A stretch of 37,898 nt of DNA from Mesobacillus maritimus. Its GTDB lineage: Bacteria; Bacillota; Bacilli; Bacillales; Cytobacillaceae. Below are positions 25,002 to 33,556 of this stretch, piece by piece. A program made the translations under genes and the position numbers. Location of the stretch: positions 1-37,898 of the forward strand of contig NZ_JAMBNR010000026.1 of NCBI RefSeq assembly GCF_023715205.1, written 5' to 3'. Positions within the stretch are counted from its first letter, which is position 1, and every line of letters begins with the position of its first letter. The notes under the pieces are model-generated. The model worked only from the letters and a program-made list of their open reading frames with translations, was not told the origin of the DNA and did not search any database.

Positions 25002-26015
25002 ATGAAGAATAAGTTTTGGCTGCTTCTCGCTGGGGTGATGATTTTATTCGTTTTGGCTGCATGTGGTGCTAAGTCTCAGGAAACAGTTGTCAAAGATCTG
25101 GATGAAAACCTGTCAAAGTTAAAGAGCTACAAGGCAAATGCGAAGATGACTCTACAAATGGGTTCAGAACCGCAAGTATATGAGGTGGAAATTTGGCATA
25201 AAGAACCAAGTTATTATCGGGTGAATTTAAAAAATGCTGAAAAAGATCAAAGTCAAATGATCTTAAGAAATGATGAAGGTGTGTTTGTATTGACACCTGC
25301 TTTAAATAAGAGTTTCCGTTTTCAAAGCAGTTGGCCGCAAAACAGTAGCCAGGCTTACTTATATGAATCTTTGGTGCAAGACATTTTAGAGGATAAGGAA
25401 GCAAAATATACGGAAACAGAGAAACATTATGTATTTGAGACGAAGACCCGGTACCAAAATAGCCAAATGTTGCCACACCAAGAGATTAAGTTGAATAAAA
25501 AAGATCTAACCCCAGCAAGTGTAAAAGTGATGGATACAGACCGGAATGCTCTTGTAACTGTTGAATTTTCCGATGTTGAATTTGGGGCTAGCTTCGATGA
25601 TGATGATTTCGATATGAAGAAAAATATGACTGCTTCTCAATTAGAAGTGCCGGTAATGGCCAGTGGTGAAGATAAGCAGTTTGCCGTTAAATATCCGCTT
25701 GCTGAAATTCCAGGTGTTAAATTAGCGGACGAACAAGTGATGAACACAGAAAATGGAAAACGTGTTGTACTAACCTTCGATGGTGAAAAGTCTTACACGC
25801 TTGTTCAAGAAAAGGCTTCAATCATGGAAGATGGAACTTATCCGGTTTCCATTTCAGGAAACCCTATTGATTTAGGGTTTACAATTGGTGCACAAACAGA
25901 AAGTTCCATTAGATGGACGCACCAAGGTGTCGAATATTTACTAGCATCCTCTGAATTAACACCAGATGAAATGGTGATGGTAGCGAAATCCGTACAAGGC
26001 GATGTTGTAAAGTAA
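25002..26015 (+). CDS. ydcC: LolA-like outer lipoprotein, sporulation-associated YdcC
   Basis: Lipoprotein with a signal peptide ending in the lipobox LAAC (Cys21), then a LolA/DUF4367-like beta-rich domain (about 30-215, KSYKANAKMTLQMG, EIWHKEPSYYRVNLKN, QMILRNDEGVFVLTPALNKS) and a second domain to residue 337. In B. subtilis ydcC is transcribed under SigE in the mother cell; the molecular role is not known. ATG follows GGGGTTGAAGGA. No confident SigE promoter was identified upstream. It lies between acpS and alr exactly as in B. subtilis and has its own terminator. Confidence 0.88.
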   Translation: MKNKFWLLLAGVMILFVLAACGAKSQETVVKDLDENLSKLKSYKANAKMTLQMGSEPQVYEVEIWHKEPSYYRVNLKNAEKDQSQMILRNDEGVFVLTPALNKSFRFQSSWPQNSSQAYLYESLVQDILEDKEAKYTETEKHYVFETKTRYQNSQMLPHQEIKLNKKDLTPASVKVMDTDRNALVTVEFSDVEFGASFDDDDFDMKKNMTASQLEVPVMASGEDKQFAVKYPLAEIPGVKLADEQVMNTENGKRVVLTFDGEKSYTLVQEKASIMEDGTYPVSISGNPIDLGFTIGAQTESSIRWTHQGVEYLLASSELTPDEMVMVAKSVQGDVVK

Positions 26016-26021
26016 AGACAA

Positions 26022-26054
26022 AAAACAGGCTCAATAATAGGGCCTGTTTTTTTG
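26022..26054 (+). terminator. ydcC terminator
   Basis: The stem AAAACAGGC/GCCTGTTTT with an 11-base loop is followed by further T residues. Confidence 0.88.
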
Positions 26055-26239
26055 TTTGTTCAATATTAGTAAGGATTATAAGAGGTTATTTTTAGATAAA
26101 AGGTTAAAGCAAAAAAGATTTGGAAAATAACCTAATAGAAAAACATCGTTTTTAGCATATTTCCACGGGGGTGGAGAATAAATGATAATAGTACATGAAA
26201 GGATTGGCCTCTTCTGGGGATGATAAAAAGGATATGTAT

Positions 26240-26269
26240 TTGACATTTCCTGCTTCCTGGTTCGATAAT
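26240..26269 (+). promoter_or_regulatory. SigA-type promoter of alr
   Basis: A perfect TTGACA (26240-26245) and GATAAT (26264-26269) are 18 bases apart, about 45 bases before the alr start. Confidence 0.65.
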
Positions 26270-26312
26270 GGTACAGAAAAACAGATGAGCAAGGAACGCA
26301 TTTAAAGGAAGT

Positions 26313-27488
26313 GTGTTTACAGTGGATGAACAGTTTTTTTTCTACCGAGATACATGGGTAGAGGTTGATTTGGATTGCATTACCGAAAATGTGAAAGCAG
26401 TGAAGCAACGATTACCTGACCGTGTAGCGATAATTGCAGTCGTTAAAGCAAATGCATATGGTCACGGTGATTATCAAGTTGCTCAAGCAGCACTGGAGGC
26501 AGGAGCGACGATGCTTGCGGTTGCCTTTTTGGATGAAGCCCTTTCGCTTAGGGGAAAAGGGATTATAGCACCGATCTTGGTGCTAGGTGCTAGTCGACCA
26601 GAAGATGTAAATATTGCTGCAGAAGAAAATATAACATTAACGGTATTTGAACAAAGGTGGATTGCAAAGGCGCAAAAAGCACTTTATCCAGATACCCAGC
26701 TTTCCTTACATGTTAAGGTTGATACAGGTATGGGACGCATTGGAATTCGAGATGAGCAAGAACTACGAATGGTTGAACAGGAAATTCTAAAAGACTCTAG
26801 GTTGCACTTTGATGGTATTTTCACTCACTTTGCAACGGCTGATGAACGAAATGATAGCTATTATAAAATACAGCTAGAGCGTTTTAATTTCATGGTTTCT
26901 AACCTTCAATCACGCCCACCTTGCATTCACAGTAGCAATAGTGCTGCTGCGCTTCGCTATGCCGAAGCTCAATTCAATGCGGTTCGACTTGGAATCGTCA
27001 TGTATGGTCTTTCTCCTTCAAAAGACATGAAACAGGAAATTCCTTTCCCGCTTCGTCAGGCATTTTCTTTACACTCAAAAGTTACACAAGTGAAACGCAT
27101 CAATAAAGGAGACAAAGTAAGTTACGGATGTACTTATGAAGCGCAGGAGAAGGAATGGATTGGCACTATACCAATTGGTTATGCGGACGGATGGATAAGG
27201 CGTTTGCAGGGCCAAGAGGTACTGGTAGATGGGATGCGCTCTCCAATTGTTGGAAGGATTTGCATGGACCAATCAATGATTAAGCTTCCATATCAAGTAT
27301 CGGTTGGAACGACTGTTACATTAATTGGAGGTCAACAAACTCAAAGCATTACAATGGATGAAATAGCGGAAAAATTAGAGACGATTAATTATGAAATTCC
27401 ATGTCTTATTTCCTCAAGAGTTCCAAGGGTTTATAAGCGTAAAGGGAGAATGATCGACTTGAAAAACCCCTTAATCCCTAAAAAATAA
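26313..27488 (+). CDS. alr: alanine racemase
   Basis: PLP enzyme that interconverts L- and D-alanine and so supplies Ddl and MurF. The PLP lysine is Lys45 in VAIIAVVKANAYGHG, and the second catalytic base is Tyr271 in KVSYGCTYE. The family segments LKVDTGMGRIGI-type (HVKVDTGMGRIG, 133-144), GIFTHFATADE (168-178) and GRICMDQSMI are all present. Start is GTG 26313 behind AAAGGA, or the in-frame GTG at 26322; the numbering uses the first. The length of 391 is close to B. subtilis Alr (389). The antitoxin gene ndoAI follows after about 165 bases. Confidence 0.95.
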   Translation: MFTVDEQFFFYRDTWVEVDLDCITENVKAVKQRLPDRVAIIAVVKANAYGHGDYQVAQAALEAGATMLAVAFLDEALSLRGKGIIAPILVLGASRPEDVNIAAEENITLTVFEQRWIAKAQKALYPDTQLSLHVKVDTGMGRIGIRDEQELRMVEQEILKDSRLHFDGIFTHFATADERNDSYYKIQLERFNFMVSNLQSRPPCIHSSNSAAALRYAEAQFNAVRLGIVMYGLSPSKDMKQEIPFPLRQAFSLHSKVTQVKRINKGDKVSYGCTYEAQEKEWIGTIPIGYADGWIRRLQGQEVLVDGMRSPIVGRICMDQSMIKLPYQVSVGTTVTLIGGQQTQSITMDEIAEKLETINYEIPCLISSRVPRVYKRKGRMIDLKNPLIPKK

Positions 27489-27558
27489 CAAATGAAGAAA
27501 TCCATGCATAAAATAATCTTTTTTAGGCGGATAATACAATAGAATTGCCAATGCACCT

Positions 27559-27586
27559 TTGCATCTGGCTTAAATAATGTTATTAT
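27559..27586 (+). promoter_or_regulatory. possible SigA-type promoter of ndoAI-ndoA
   Basis: TTGCAT (27559-27564) and TATTAT (27581-27586) with a 16-base spacer lie about 70 bases before the ndoAI start. Confidence 0.4.
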
Positions 27587-27654
27587 TAAAAATGGTAAAG
27601 AGAAAGATTATAACGTTTAACGGTATGTAGTGATGATGGTGGAGGTGTATGTTT

Positions 27655-27936
27655 GTGTCTGAATCCAGCGCAACAACTGAAATCCTGGTAAGGTTACCGC
27701 AAAATCTTCTAATGGAATTAGATGGATACGCTAAGCAAGAAAACGTGAATCGAAGTGAATTCATTTACCAGGCAACAAAGATGTATCTACGTGATAGAAA
27801 AAAGAGACAAATTCGTGAATCGATGCGACGTGGATACATGGAAATGGCCAAGATTAACCTGACGATTGCATCAGAAGCATTTCAGGCAGAATACGAGGCA
27901 GAACACACTGTCGAACGTTTAGTAAGCGGAGGATAA
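27655..27936 (+). CDS. ndoAI: EndoA antitoxin EndoAI (MazE type)
   Basis: Ribbon-helix-helix antitoxin that binds and inhibits the EndoA RNase. The RHH part is [33 protein letters not shown] (about 9-41). The C-terminal segment [17 protein letters not shown] and [13 protein letters not shown] closely resembles the B. subtilis protein. GTG 27655 is preferred to the ATG six bases upstream: it is well spaced from GGTGGAGGTG, begins (M)SESSA like B. subtilis EndoAI and gives the same 93 residues. The toxin gene starts four bases after its stop. Confidence 0.94.
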   Translation: MSESSATTEILVRLPQNLLMELDGYAKQENVNRSEFIYQATKMYLRDRKKRQIRESMRRGYMEMAKINLTIASEAFQAEYEAEHTVERLVSGG

Positions 27937-27940
27937 TCCG

Positions 27941-28291
27941 GTGATTGTCAAACGTGGTGACGTATATTTTGCGGACCTATCCCCAGTTGTTGGTTCAGAG
28001 CAAGGCGGCGTCCGCCCTGTACTTGTCATTCAAAACGACATCGGGAATCGGTTTAGTCCCACAGTAATTATTGCAGCCATAACCGCTCAAATCCAAAAAG
28101 CGAAGCTGCCAACGCATGTTGAAATTGATGCGAAACGTTACGGCTTTGAACGAGATTCAGTCCTATTATTAGAACAGATTCGTACAATTGATAAGCAACG
28201 CTTAACCGATAAGATTACCCATCTCGATGATGAAATGATGGAAAAAGTGGATGAAGCGCTTCAGGTAAGTTTAGGCCTTATTGAATTTTAA
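27941..28291 (+). CDS. ndoA: mRNA interferase EndoA (MazF toxin)
   Basis: Ribosome-independent endoribonuclease (known specificity UACAU in B. subtilis) that arrests growth when free of EndoAI. The 116 residues equal the B. subtilis length. The MazF fold starts [23 protein letters not shown]. Active-site residues Arg25 ([12 protein letters not shown]) and Thr48 (AAITAQ) are both present, so the toxin should be active. GTG start with AGCGGAGGATAA upstream, within the end of ndoAI. It lies directly before the sigB operon, as in B. subtilis, with a terminator in between. Confidence 0.95.
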   Translation: MIVKRGDVYFADLSPVVGSEQGGVRPVLVIQNDIGNRFSPTVIIAAITAQIQKAKLPTHVEIDAKRYGFERDSVLLLEQIRTIDKQRLTDKITHLDDEMMEKVDEALQVSLGLIEF

Positions 28292-28300
28292 TAAATTATC

Positions 28301-28328
28301 AAAACGCTCTTTTTAAGGGCGTTTTTTT
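28301..28328 (+). terminator. ndoA terminator
   Basis: AAAACGCTC pairs with GGGCGTTTT around a seven-base loop and is followed by a T-run. Confidence 0.85.
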
Positions 28329-28551
28329 ATTGTCCGCAGAAAGTAAGGCGATATCAAATAGGTTTAATAGAATTAAGCAAGATTTACATACGTCTAACTC
28401 CAATGCTTAAGGTGAGTACTTATGCTTTAATGCTATAGGCATTTTGTTTCATTATGGATAAGGGAGAAAATTATATTTGACGAGTAGGTAGATGAACCAT
28501 TAATCTTGAAATAAGTCTGTCTAATTATAGAACTATTTCATCTATTTAGAA

Positions 28552-28577
28552 GTTTAGAGAATTAGAAAATAGGGTAA
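28552..28577 (+). promoter_or_regulatory. candidate SigB promoter upstream of rsbR
   Basis: GTTTAG (28552-28557) and GGGTAA (28572-28577) are separated by 14 bases. The consensus is GTTTAA-N12-14-GGGTAT. The -10 and the spacing are identical to the SigB promoter before rsbV at 31222. It lies 36 bases before the rsbR start. No clearly better SigA promoter was seen in the preceding 220 bases. Confidence 0.55.
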
Positions 28578-28613
28578 ATGAAAAACTTGTAAGCTTCTAT
28601 GGGGGGAAGAGAC

Positions 28614-29447
28614 ATGAATAAGATGATTTTTGAGTTTATAGAGGCCCATAAGTTAGAAATGCTGAACGAATGGATGAAAACAACGAAGGATGAAAACGAT
28701 GATCGGGTAGTCCGCGTTGTTTCTGACCAAGTTTTCAATAGTACTAGTCGAGAATTTGTCGATTTGATTATCGCCAATATAAAAGGAACAAAAGACGACT
28801 ACCACTCCAGGTTGAAGGAATTTGCTGAAAGAGTCGTCCGACTTGGATGGCCGTTAACATTTGTGTCTAAAGGTTTGCATACATTTGGAGTAATTGTATT
28901 CGAACGAATGGAAGAGGCTGGAGCTATCACAATAGAGAACCAACGAAAAATCTTTCGAGAATTTGATGAGTGGTTGACACGAACAAATATAGAAATTATT
29001 GGAATCTACGCGGCAACTTGGGAAAAAACCGTTTCGTTGCAGAAAATTGCTCTTCAGGAACTATCAGCACCACTTATTCCTGTTTTTGATCGCATCACAG
29101 TTATGCCGTTGGTTGGAACAATTGATACAGAGAGAGCGAAGCAGATTATGGAAAACCTTTTAAAGGGGGCTGTTAAGCATCGCTCTGAGGTTGTATTAAT
29201 CGATATTACAGGAGTTCCTGTTGTGGATACAATGGTGGCTCATCATATTATTCAAGCTGCAGAAGCGGTAAGGCTTGTCGGGGCTAAGTGTATGCTTTGC
29301 GGAATTCGTCCAGAAATTGCGCAAACCATTGTAAGTTTAGGAATTGATTTAACTCAATTTACGACAAAAAATACCCTTCAAAAGGGAATTGAAACAGCCC
29401 TTGAATTGACGAATCGGAAAATTGTAAATGTGGAGGGTCAAAATTGA
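28614..29447 (+). CDS. rsbR: stressosome co-antagonist RsbR (RsbRA)
   Basis: Scaffold and sensor subunit of the stressosome, which holds RsbT until stress. The N-terminal half (1-135) is the non-heme globin-like sensor domain; the C-terminal half (150-270) is a STAS domain. The two RsbT phosphorylation sites appear as Thr172 (VGTIDTERA) and Thr206 (VVDTMVA), one residue off the Thr171 and Thr205 of B. subtilis RsbRA. ATG 28614 has GGGGGGAAGA upstream and gives 277 residues (274 in B. subtilis). The stop overlaps the rsbS start by four bases. Confidence 0.95.
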   Translation: MNKMIFEFIEAHKLEMLNEWMKTTKDENDDRVVRVVSDQVFNSTSREFVDLIIANIKGTKDDYHSRLKEFAERVVRLGWPLTFVSKGLHTFGVIVFERMEEAGAITIENQRKIFREFDEWLTRTNIEIIGIYAATWEKTVSLQKIALQELSAPLIPVFDRITVMPLVGTIDTERAKQIMENLLKGAVKHRSEVVLIDITGVPVVDTMVAHHIIQAAEAVRLVGAKCMLCGIRPEIAQTIVSLGIDLTQFTTKNTLQKGIETALELTNRKIVNVEGQN

Positions 29448-29800
29448 GAATACCCATTTTAAAATTGTACAACTGTCTTCTTGTTTCAATTCAGTGGGAA
29501 TTAGATGATCAAACTGCTCTTCAATTCCAAGAAGATTTATTGCAAAAAATTCATGAAACAAATGCTAGTGGTGTAGTGATTGATTTAACATCCATTGACT
29601 TTATTGATTCTTTTATAGCAAAAGTCCTAGGTGATGTAATTGATATGTCCAACCTAATGGGGGCAAAAGTGGTCATTACAGGAATTCAGCCTGCCGTTGC
29701 GATTACTCTGATAGAGCTGGGGATAGGTTTAAATAATGTCTTGACGGCCATTGATCTAGAAAAAGGTTTGGAGAAATTACAACAGGAATTGGGGGAGTAA
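29444..29800 (+). CDS. rsbS: stressosome antagonist RsbS
   Basis: Single STAS domain protein of 118 residues that captures RsbT in the stressosome and releases it when phosphorylated. The phosphorylation site is Ser56 ([14 protein letters not shown]), corresponding to Ser59 in B. subtilis. The start [20 protein letters not shown] is nearly identical to the known protein. It begins with TTG inside the rsbR stop (TTGA overlap), with GGAGGG upstream, so translation is coupled. rsbT follows after three bases. Confidence 0.95.
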   Translation: MRIPILKLYNCLLVSIQWELDDQTALQFQEDLLQKIHETNASGVVIDLTSIDFIDSFIAKVLGDVIDMSNLMGAKVVITGIQPAVAITLIELGIGLNNVLTAIDLEKGLEKLQQELGE

Positions 29801-29803
29801 CAT

Positions 29804-30205
29804 ATGAGTATCCAATCCTGTGTAACAATCATAAATGAATGGGATATTGTGGCCGCCAGACAACTTGGTCGCAATGTTGCCAAAGAGTTAGGGTTTGGCA
29901 CTGTTGATCAAGCGAGAATCACTACGGCAATCAGTGAACTAGCCAGAAATATTTACTTATATGCAGGAAAGGGACAAATTTGCATTGATAAATTATACGA
30001 GGGTGGAAAGCCTGGTGTAAGGATCAATGCTATTGATAACGGTCCTGGAATTAGTGACATCCGCCAAGTAATGGAGGATGGGTATTCAACTTCGGGTGGG
30101 CTGGGAGCAGGGCTTCCTGGGGTCAAGCGCTTAATGGATCAGTTTGTAATCGAGTCCAATCCGGAAGAAGGTACGCAGATAACAGCAACGAAGTGGCTTC
30201 GGTAG
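29804..30205 (+). CDS. rsbT: serine/threonine kinase and switch protein RsbT
   Basis: GHKL-fold kinase that phosphorylates RsbR and RsbS and then, once free, activates the phosphatase RsbU. ATP-binding motifs: ISELARNIYLYAGKG (43-57), DNGPGI (about 78-83) and GGLGAGLPGVKRLMD (about 98-112). The 133 residues equal the B. subtilis length. The ATG follows GGGGGAG at the rsbS stop. rsbU starts 11 bases behind. Confidence 0.95.
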   Translation: MSIQSCVTIINEWDIVAARQLGRNVAKELGFGTVDQARITTAISELARNIYLYAGKGQICIDKLYEGGKPGVRINAIDNGPGISDIRQVMEDGYSTSGGLGAGLPGVKRLMDQFVIESNPEEGTQITATKWLR

Positions 30206-30216
30206 GAGGGGAAGTA

Positions 30217-31227
30217 ATGGATTTCCGAGAAGGGATGGAACACAAGTATCGGGAACTTCTTGAAAATTATATTAAAGATCAGTCTGAACAAGCTTTATAT
30301 GCAGGCCAGAAATTTAGTCGAAAGACCATTGAACATAAAATTTCCCCTGAAGAAATTGTTAGTCTTCATAAAAGTCTGTTAGTAGAAATGCATCCAGAGC
30401 TACCGAAGGATGTGATTGATTCTTTTGATCTTTTATTAGAGGTCATGATGGGATATGGGCTTACGTATCGTGAAAATGAAAGTCTGCGATCGAAACAGGC
30501 TGAGCTAAGGTCTGAAATGGAAATTGCAGCAAATGTCCAACAGACCCTGTTAGGGACGACAATACCTGAAGTAGATGGCTTGGATATTGGTGCGATTAGC
30601 GTACCAGCTAGGCATATGAACGGGGATTATTATCATTTTGTCCAAGATGAAAATAATTGTATAAGCGTAGCGATAGCGGATGTCATCGGCAAAGGTATTC
30701 CAGCTGCTTTATGTATGTCCATGATCAAGTATGCGATGGAAAGTATACCAGAAAATCGATTGGGACCAGGAAGTATTCTCGAAAATCTCAATCGAATTGT
30801 CGAACAAAACGTGGATCCAAGCATGTTCATTACCATGTTTTATGGATTGTATAATCCCGAAACGAATATACTTTCTTATGCGTCAGCAGGGCATGAACCT
30901 GGGTTTTATTATAATGCAGCTGAAAAATCCTATGCTGAGCTAAAAGCGAAGGGACTCCTCTTAGGGATTGAGAAGAAAACCAAATATATGAACTACGAGA
31001 AGCAGGTATCTCCTGGTGATATGGTTATTCTTTTATCAGATGGAGTAACAGAGTGCAGAACAGATGAAGGGTTTATTGAACGAGAAACGTTAGTAGGTTA
31101 TATCGATAAGTACATCCATTTGAGTGCACAGGAAATTGTGAATAAAGTATTCAAAGACCTAGAAAAACTTCAAAACTTTCAATTGCGTGATGATTTTACG
31201 TTAATCATTTTAAAAAGGAAGGTTTAA
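30217..31227 (+). CDS. rsbU: phosphoserine phosphatase RsbU
   Basis: PP2C-type phosphatase that dephosphorylates RsbV-P when bound by RsbT, the environmental branch of SigB activation. The N-terminal helical RsbT-binding domain covers about 1-85. A coiled linker follows (RENESLRSKQAELRSEMEIAANVQQTLL), then the SpoIIE/PP2C domain with GDYYHFV, IADVIGKGIPAAL, SAGHEPGFYY and LLSDGVTECR. ATG 30217 follows TAGGAGGGGAA and gives 336 residues (335 in B. subtilis); an upstream in-frame start would overlap rsbT. The SigB promoter for rsbV begins at its stop codon. Confidence 0.95.
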   Translation: MDFREGMEHKYRELLENYIKDQSEQALYAGQKFSRKTIEHKISPEEIVSLHKSLLVEMHPELPKDVIDSFDLLLEVMMGYGLTYRENESLRSKQAELRSEMEIAANVQQTLLGTTIPEVDGLDIGAISVPARHMNGDYYHFVQDENNCISVAIADVIGKGIPAALCMSMIKYAMESIPENRLGPGSILENLNRIVEQNVDPSMFITMFYGLYNPETNILSYASAGHEPGFYYNAAEKSYAELKAKGLLLGIEKKTKYMNYEKQVSPGDMVILLSDGVTECRTDEGFIERETLVGYIDKYIHLSAQEIVNKVFKDLEKLQNFQLRDDFTLIILKRKV

Positions 31228-31247
31228 CCCCATTGTTGAGAGGGTAA
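31222..31247 (+). promoter_or_regulatory. SigB promoter of rsbV-rsbW-sigB-rsbX
   Basis: GTTTAA (31222-31227, overlapping the rsbU stop) and GGGTAA (31242-31247) with a 14-base spacer match the SigB consensus except for the last base. The B. subtilis operon has its autoregulatory SigB promoter in the same place. Confidence 0.85.
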
Positions 31248-31286
31248 AAGAGTAAAAAGCAACGAACGTATAAAGGTGGGTCTAAC

Positions 31287-31619
31287 ATGAATTTAACCAT
31301 TGATACGAAAAAGACCGATAGCTTACTAGAAATCACACTGAATGGTGAGATTGATGCATATACAGCGCCAAAGTTGCGCGATACAATTTTTCCTTTATCA
31401 GAAAAGAACGGTATAAAAATGATTATTGACCTCTCAGGAGTTTCCTATATGGATAGTACTGGGCTGGGAGTTTTTGTAGGTGTATTTAAAAATGTAAAGG
31501 CTAACGGCGGGCATTTCCAATTGAATGGTTTGTCCGGTCGCCTCCAACGGCTTTTTGAAATTACAGGCCTTGCAGATATTATTGATGTCAATCGCCAGAT
31601 AGAAGGTGAAGCAAAATGA
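31287..31619 (+). CDS. rsbV: anti-anti-sigma factor RsbV
   Basis: STAS protein of 110 residues that, when dephosphorylated, binds RsbW and frees SigB. The phosphorylation site is Ser57 in SYMDSTGLGVFVG (Ser56 in B. subtilis). ATG follows AAAGGTGGG. The end overlaps rsbW by four bases (ATGA). Confidence 0.95.
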   Translation: MNLTIDTKKTDSLLEITLNGEIDAYTAPKLRDTIFPLSEKNGIKMIIDLSGVSYMDSTGLGVFVGVFKNVKANGGHFQLNGLSGRLQRLFEITGLADIIDVNRQIEGEAK

Positions 31620-32089
31620 CAAAGCCTTATGACTATGTCGAAATGAAAATTCCGGCAAAACCAGAGTTTGTGGGAGTCATCAGGCTAACATTATCTGGAA
31701 TCGCAAGTCGGATGGGTTTTTCATATGATGAAATTGAGAATTTGAAAATTGCAACGAGTGAAGCTTGTACGAATGCGGTTCAGCATGCTTATAGAAAAAA
31801 TGAACAAGGTGAAGTTGTAATCGGCTTTGGTCTATTTCAAGATCGTCTTGAAGTGATGGTGGCTGATCATGGTCAAAGTTTTGATTTCCACTCGGCACGT
31901 GAAGGGATCGGTCCTTATCAGCAAAATCAATCGATTGAATTCCTTCGAGAAGGAGGCTTAGGACTCTATCTAATCGAAACATTGATGGATGAGGTGCGAA
32001 TTCATCAAAAAGAAGGTGTTACGGTCTTTATGACTAAATACCTTGAGGGAGAGCAGGTGGAGATCGATGCAAAAACAATCTCAACCTAA
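31616..32089 (+). CDS. rsbW: serine-protein kinase and anti-sigma factor RsbW
   Basis: Binds SigB or phosphorylates RsbV, and is the central switch of the system. GHKL motifs: ATSEACTNAVQHAY (about 50-63), VADHGQSFD (about 82-90) and GGLGLYLIETLMDEV (about 113-127). The 157 residues compare with 160 in B. subtilis. It is coupled to rsbV by an ATGA overlap and runs 23 bases into sigB. Confidence 0.95.
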   Translation: MTKPYDYVEMKIPAKPEFVGVIRLTLSGIASRMGFSYDEIENLKIATSEACTNAVQHAYRKNEQGEVVIGFGLFQDRLEVMVADHGQSFDFHSAREGIGPYQQNQSIEFLREGGLGLYLIETLMDEVRIHQKEGVTVFMTKYLEGEQVEIDAKTIST

Positions 32090-32861
32090 TCAAGACCCCA
32101 AAATAGATGTAAATGGATTAATCAAAGCTTTTCAACAAAATGAGAATCAGGCAGCACAAGATCAGTTGGTGCTACATTACCAATCATTGGTGGAAACAAT
32201 CGCGAGGAAATATTCAAAAGGTCGTTCTTTTCATGAAGATATCTGTCAAGTCGGTATGATTGGATTGTTAGGGGCGATACGAAGATATGATGAATCGTTT
32301 GGGAAAAGTTTTGAAGCATTTGCTGTCCCGACCATTATTGGTGAGATAAAGCGTTTTTTGAGAGATAAGACATGGGATGTTCATGTTCCGAGACGGATTA
32401 AAGAACTTGGACCTAAAATTAAAGGAACGGTCGAACAATTAACAACCGAATTACATCGGTCTCCTAGAGTAGATGAAATTGCAAAAAGTTTAGGGGTCAC
32501 TGAGGAAGAAGTATTAGAAGCGATGGAGATGGGGAAAAGCTATCAGGCTCTCTCTGTAGACCATTCAATTGAAGCTGATTCGGAAGGTGGCACCGTTACT
32601 TTATTAGATATAGTTGGAACGATCGACCAGGGATATGAAAAAATTAATCAACGGCTTGTTCTTGAAAAAGTCTTGCATGTTCTTACGGAAAGAGAAAAAC
32701 AAGTAATTCAGTACACATACTTAGAGAATATGAGTCAAAAAGAAGCTGGTGATAAGCTTGGAATTTCACAAATGCATGTTTCTCGCATTCAACGACGGGC
32801 AATCAAAAAATTGCAAGAGGCTATCAATGCCGAGAATAATAACTCGGAGTGTATTAAATGA
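32067..32861 (+). CDS. sigB: RNA polymerase general stress sigma factor SigB
   Basis: Alternative sigma factor for the general stress regulon. Region 2 includes KGRSFHEDICQVGMIGLLGAIRRYD and FEAFAVPTIIGEIKRFLRDKTW; region 3 begins VHVPRRIKELGPKIKG; region 4 ends with SQKEAGDKLGISQMHVSRIQRRAIKKL. The segment MGKSYQALSVDHSIEADS is typical of SigB. ATG 32067, with AGGTGGAGA upstream, gives 264 residues as in B. subtilis. The frame is open to 32043, but the ribosome site fits only the later ATG. It overlaps rsbW by 23 and rsbX by four bases. Confidence 0.96.
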   Translation: MQKQSQPNQDPKIDVNGLIKAFQQNENQAAQDQLVLHYQSLVETIARKYSKGRSFHEDICQVGMIGLLGAIRRYDESFGKSFEAFAVPTIIGEIKRFLRDKTWDVHVPRRIKELGPKIKGTVEQLTTELHRSPRVDEIAKSLGVTEEEVLEAMEMGKSYQALSVDHSIEADSEGGTVTLLDIVGTIDQGYEKINQRLVLEKVLHVLTEREKQVIQYTYLENMSQKEAGDKLGISQMHVSRIQRRAIKKLQEAINAENNNSECIK

Positions 32862-33454
32862 TACAAAATCTTAAAGACAAGCTTGAGTTGTTTGTCCATC
32901 AAACGACGAAGGCTGGGAATGACGAGTGCGGAGATAGTTACTATTATAAAGTCACGGATGACTATTTTATTTGTGTAATCGCAGACGGGTTAGGGAGTGG
33001 GAAATATGCTCATGAGGCTTCCGCCGCTGTTGTGGCAGAAGTCGAACAATATCATCATGAGGATTTAGATAGTTTGATGGCCCGTTGTAATAAGGTGCTC
33101 TATCAAAAGCGCGGGGCCGCCGTTTCTGTCCTTAAAGTCTATTTCAAGGAAAAGGAATTTGTCTATAGTGGGGTAGGGAACATCCGATTTTATCTTTACT
33201 CACCAGAAGGGAAGCTCACGTATCCTCTTCCGGTTTCGGGATACCTATCGGGGAAACCACAAGTGTTTCATACTCAGCGTTTTTCGTATGAACCTGAGTC
33301 GAAGTTTCTTATTTATTCTGATGGATATGATATACATGGGGCGCGAAACTTACTACAAAAATACCGCTCAACATTGGCGATTGCACATGAAATCAAACAA
33401 AACCATATAAACAGCATGGATGATGCAACATTTATTTTAGGAAGCTTTCTTTAG
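32858..33454 (+). CDS. rsbX: phosphoserine phosphatase RsbX
   Basis: PP2C phosphatase of 198 residues that dephosphorylates RsbS-P and RsbR-P and so resets the stressosome (negative feedback). Motifs: GNDECGDSYYY (20-30), CVIADGLGSGKYAHEASAA (40-58), FVYSGVGNIRFYLY and IYSDGYDIHG near the end. It begins in an ATGA overlap with sigB. A weak hairpin with T-run covers its stop codon. Confidence 0.94.
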   Translation: MIQNLKDKLELFVHQTTKAGNDECGDSYYYKVTDDYFICVIADGLGSGKYAHEASAAVVAEVEQYHHEDLDSLMARCNKVLYQKRGAAVSVLKVYFKEKEFVYSGVGNIRFYLYSPEGKLTYPLPVSGYLSGKPQVFHTQRFSYEPESKFLIYSDGYDIHGARNLLQKYRSTLAIAHEIKQNHINSMDDATFILGSFL

Positions 33455-33472
33455 TGGAGGCTTTCTTTTTTA
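33440..33472 (+). terminator. possible terminator of the sigB operon
   Basis: GGAAGC (33440-33445) and GCTTTC (33460-33465) can form six pairs, one of them G-T, around a 14-base loop that includes the rsbX stop codon; a T-run follows. The stem is weak. Confidence 0.45.
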
Positions 33473-33556
33473 GTCCCTTAGAACCTAGTGTTAATTTCTG
33501 ATAAACTAAAGAGGATGGTTTTATCAAGTTACATAATAAATGGAGAGTGGTCTCAT

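Noticed and set aside
26076-26408. A 110-codon reverse-strand frame upstream of and into alr
   Set aside because: It overlaps the alr start antisense and covers its promoter, and its cysteine- and histidine-rich translation resembles no family.
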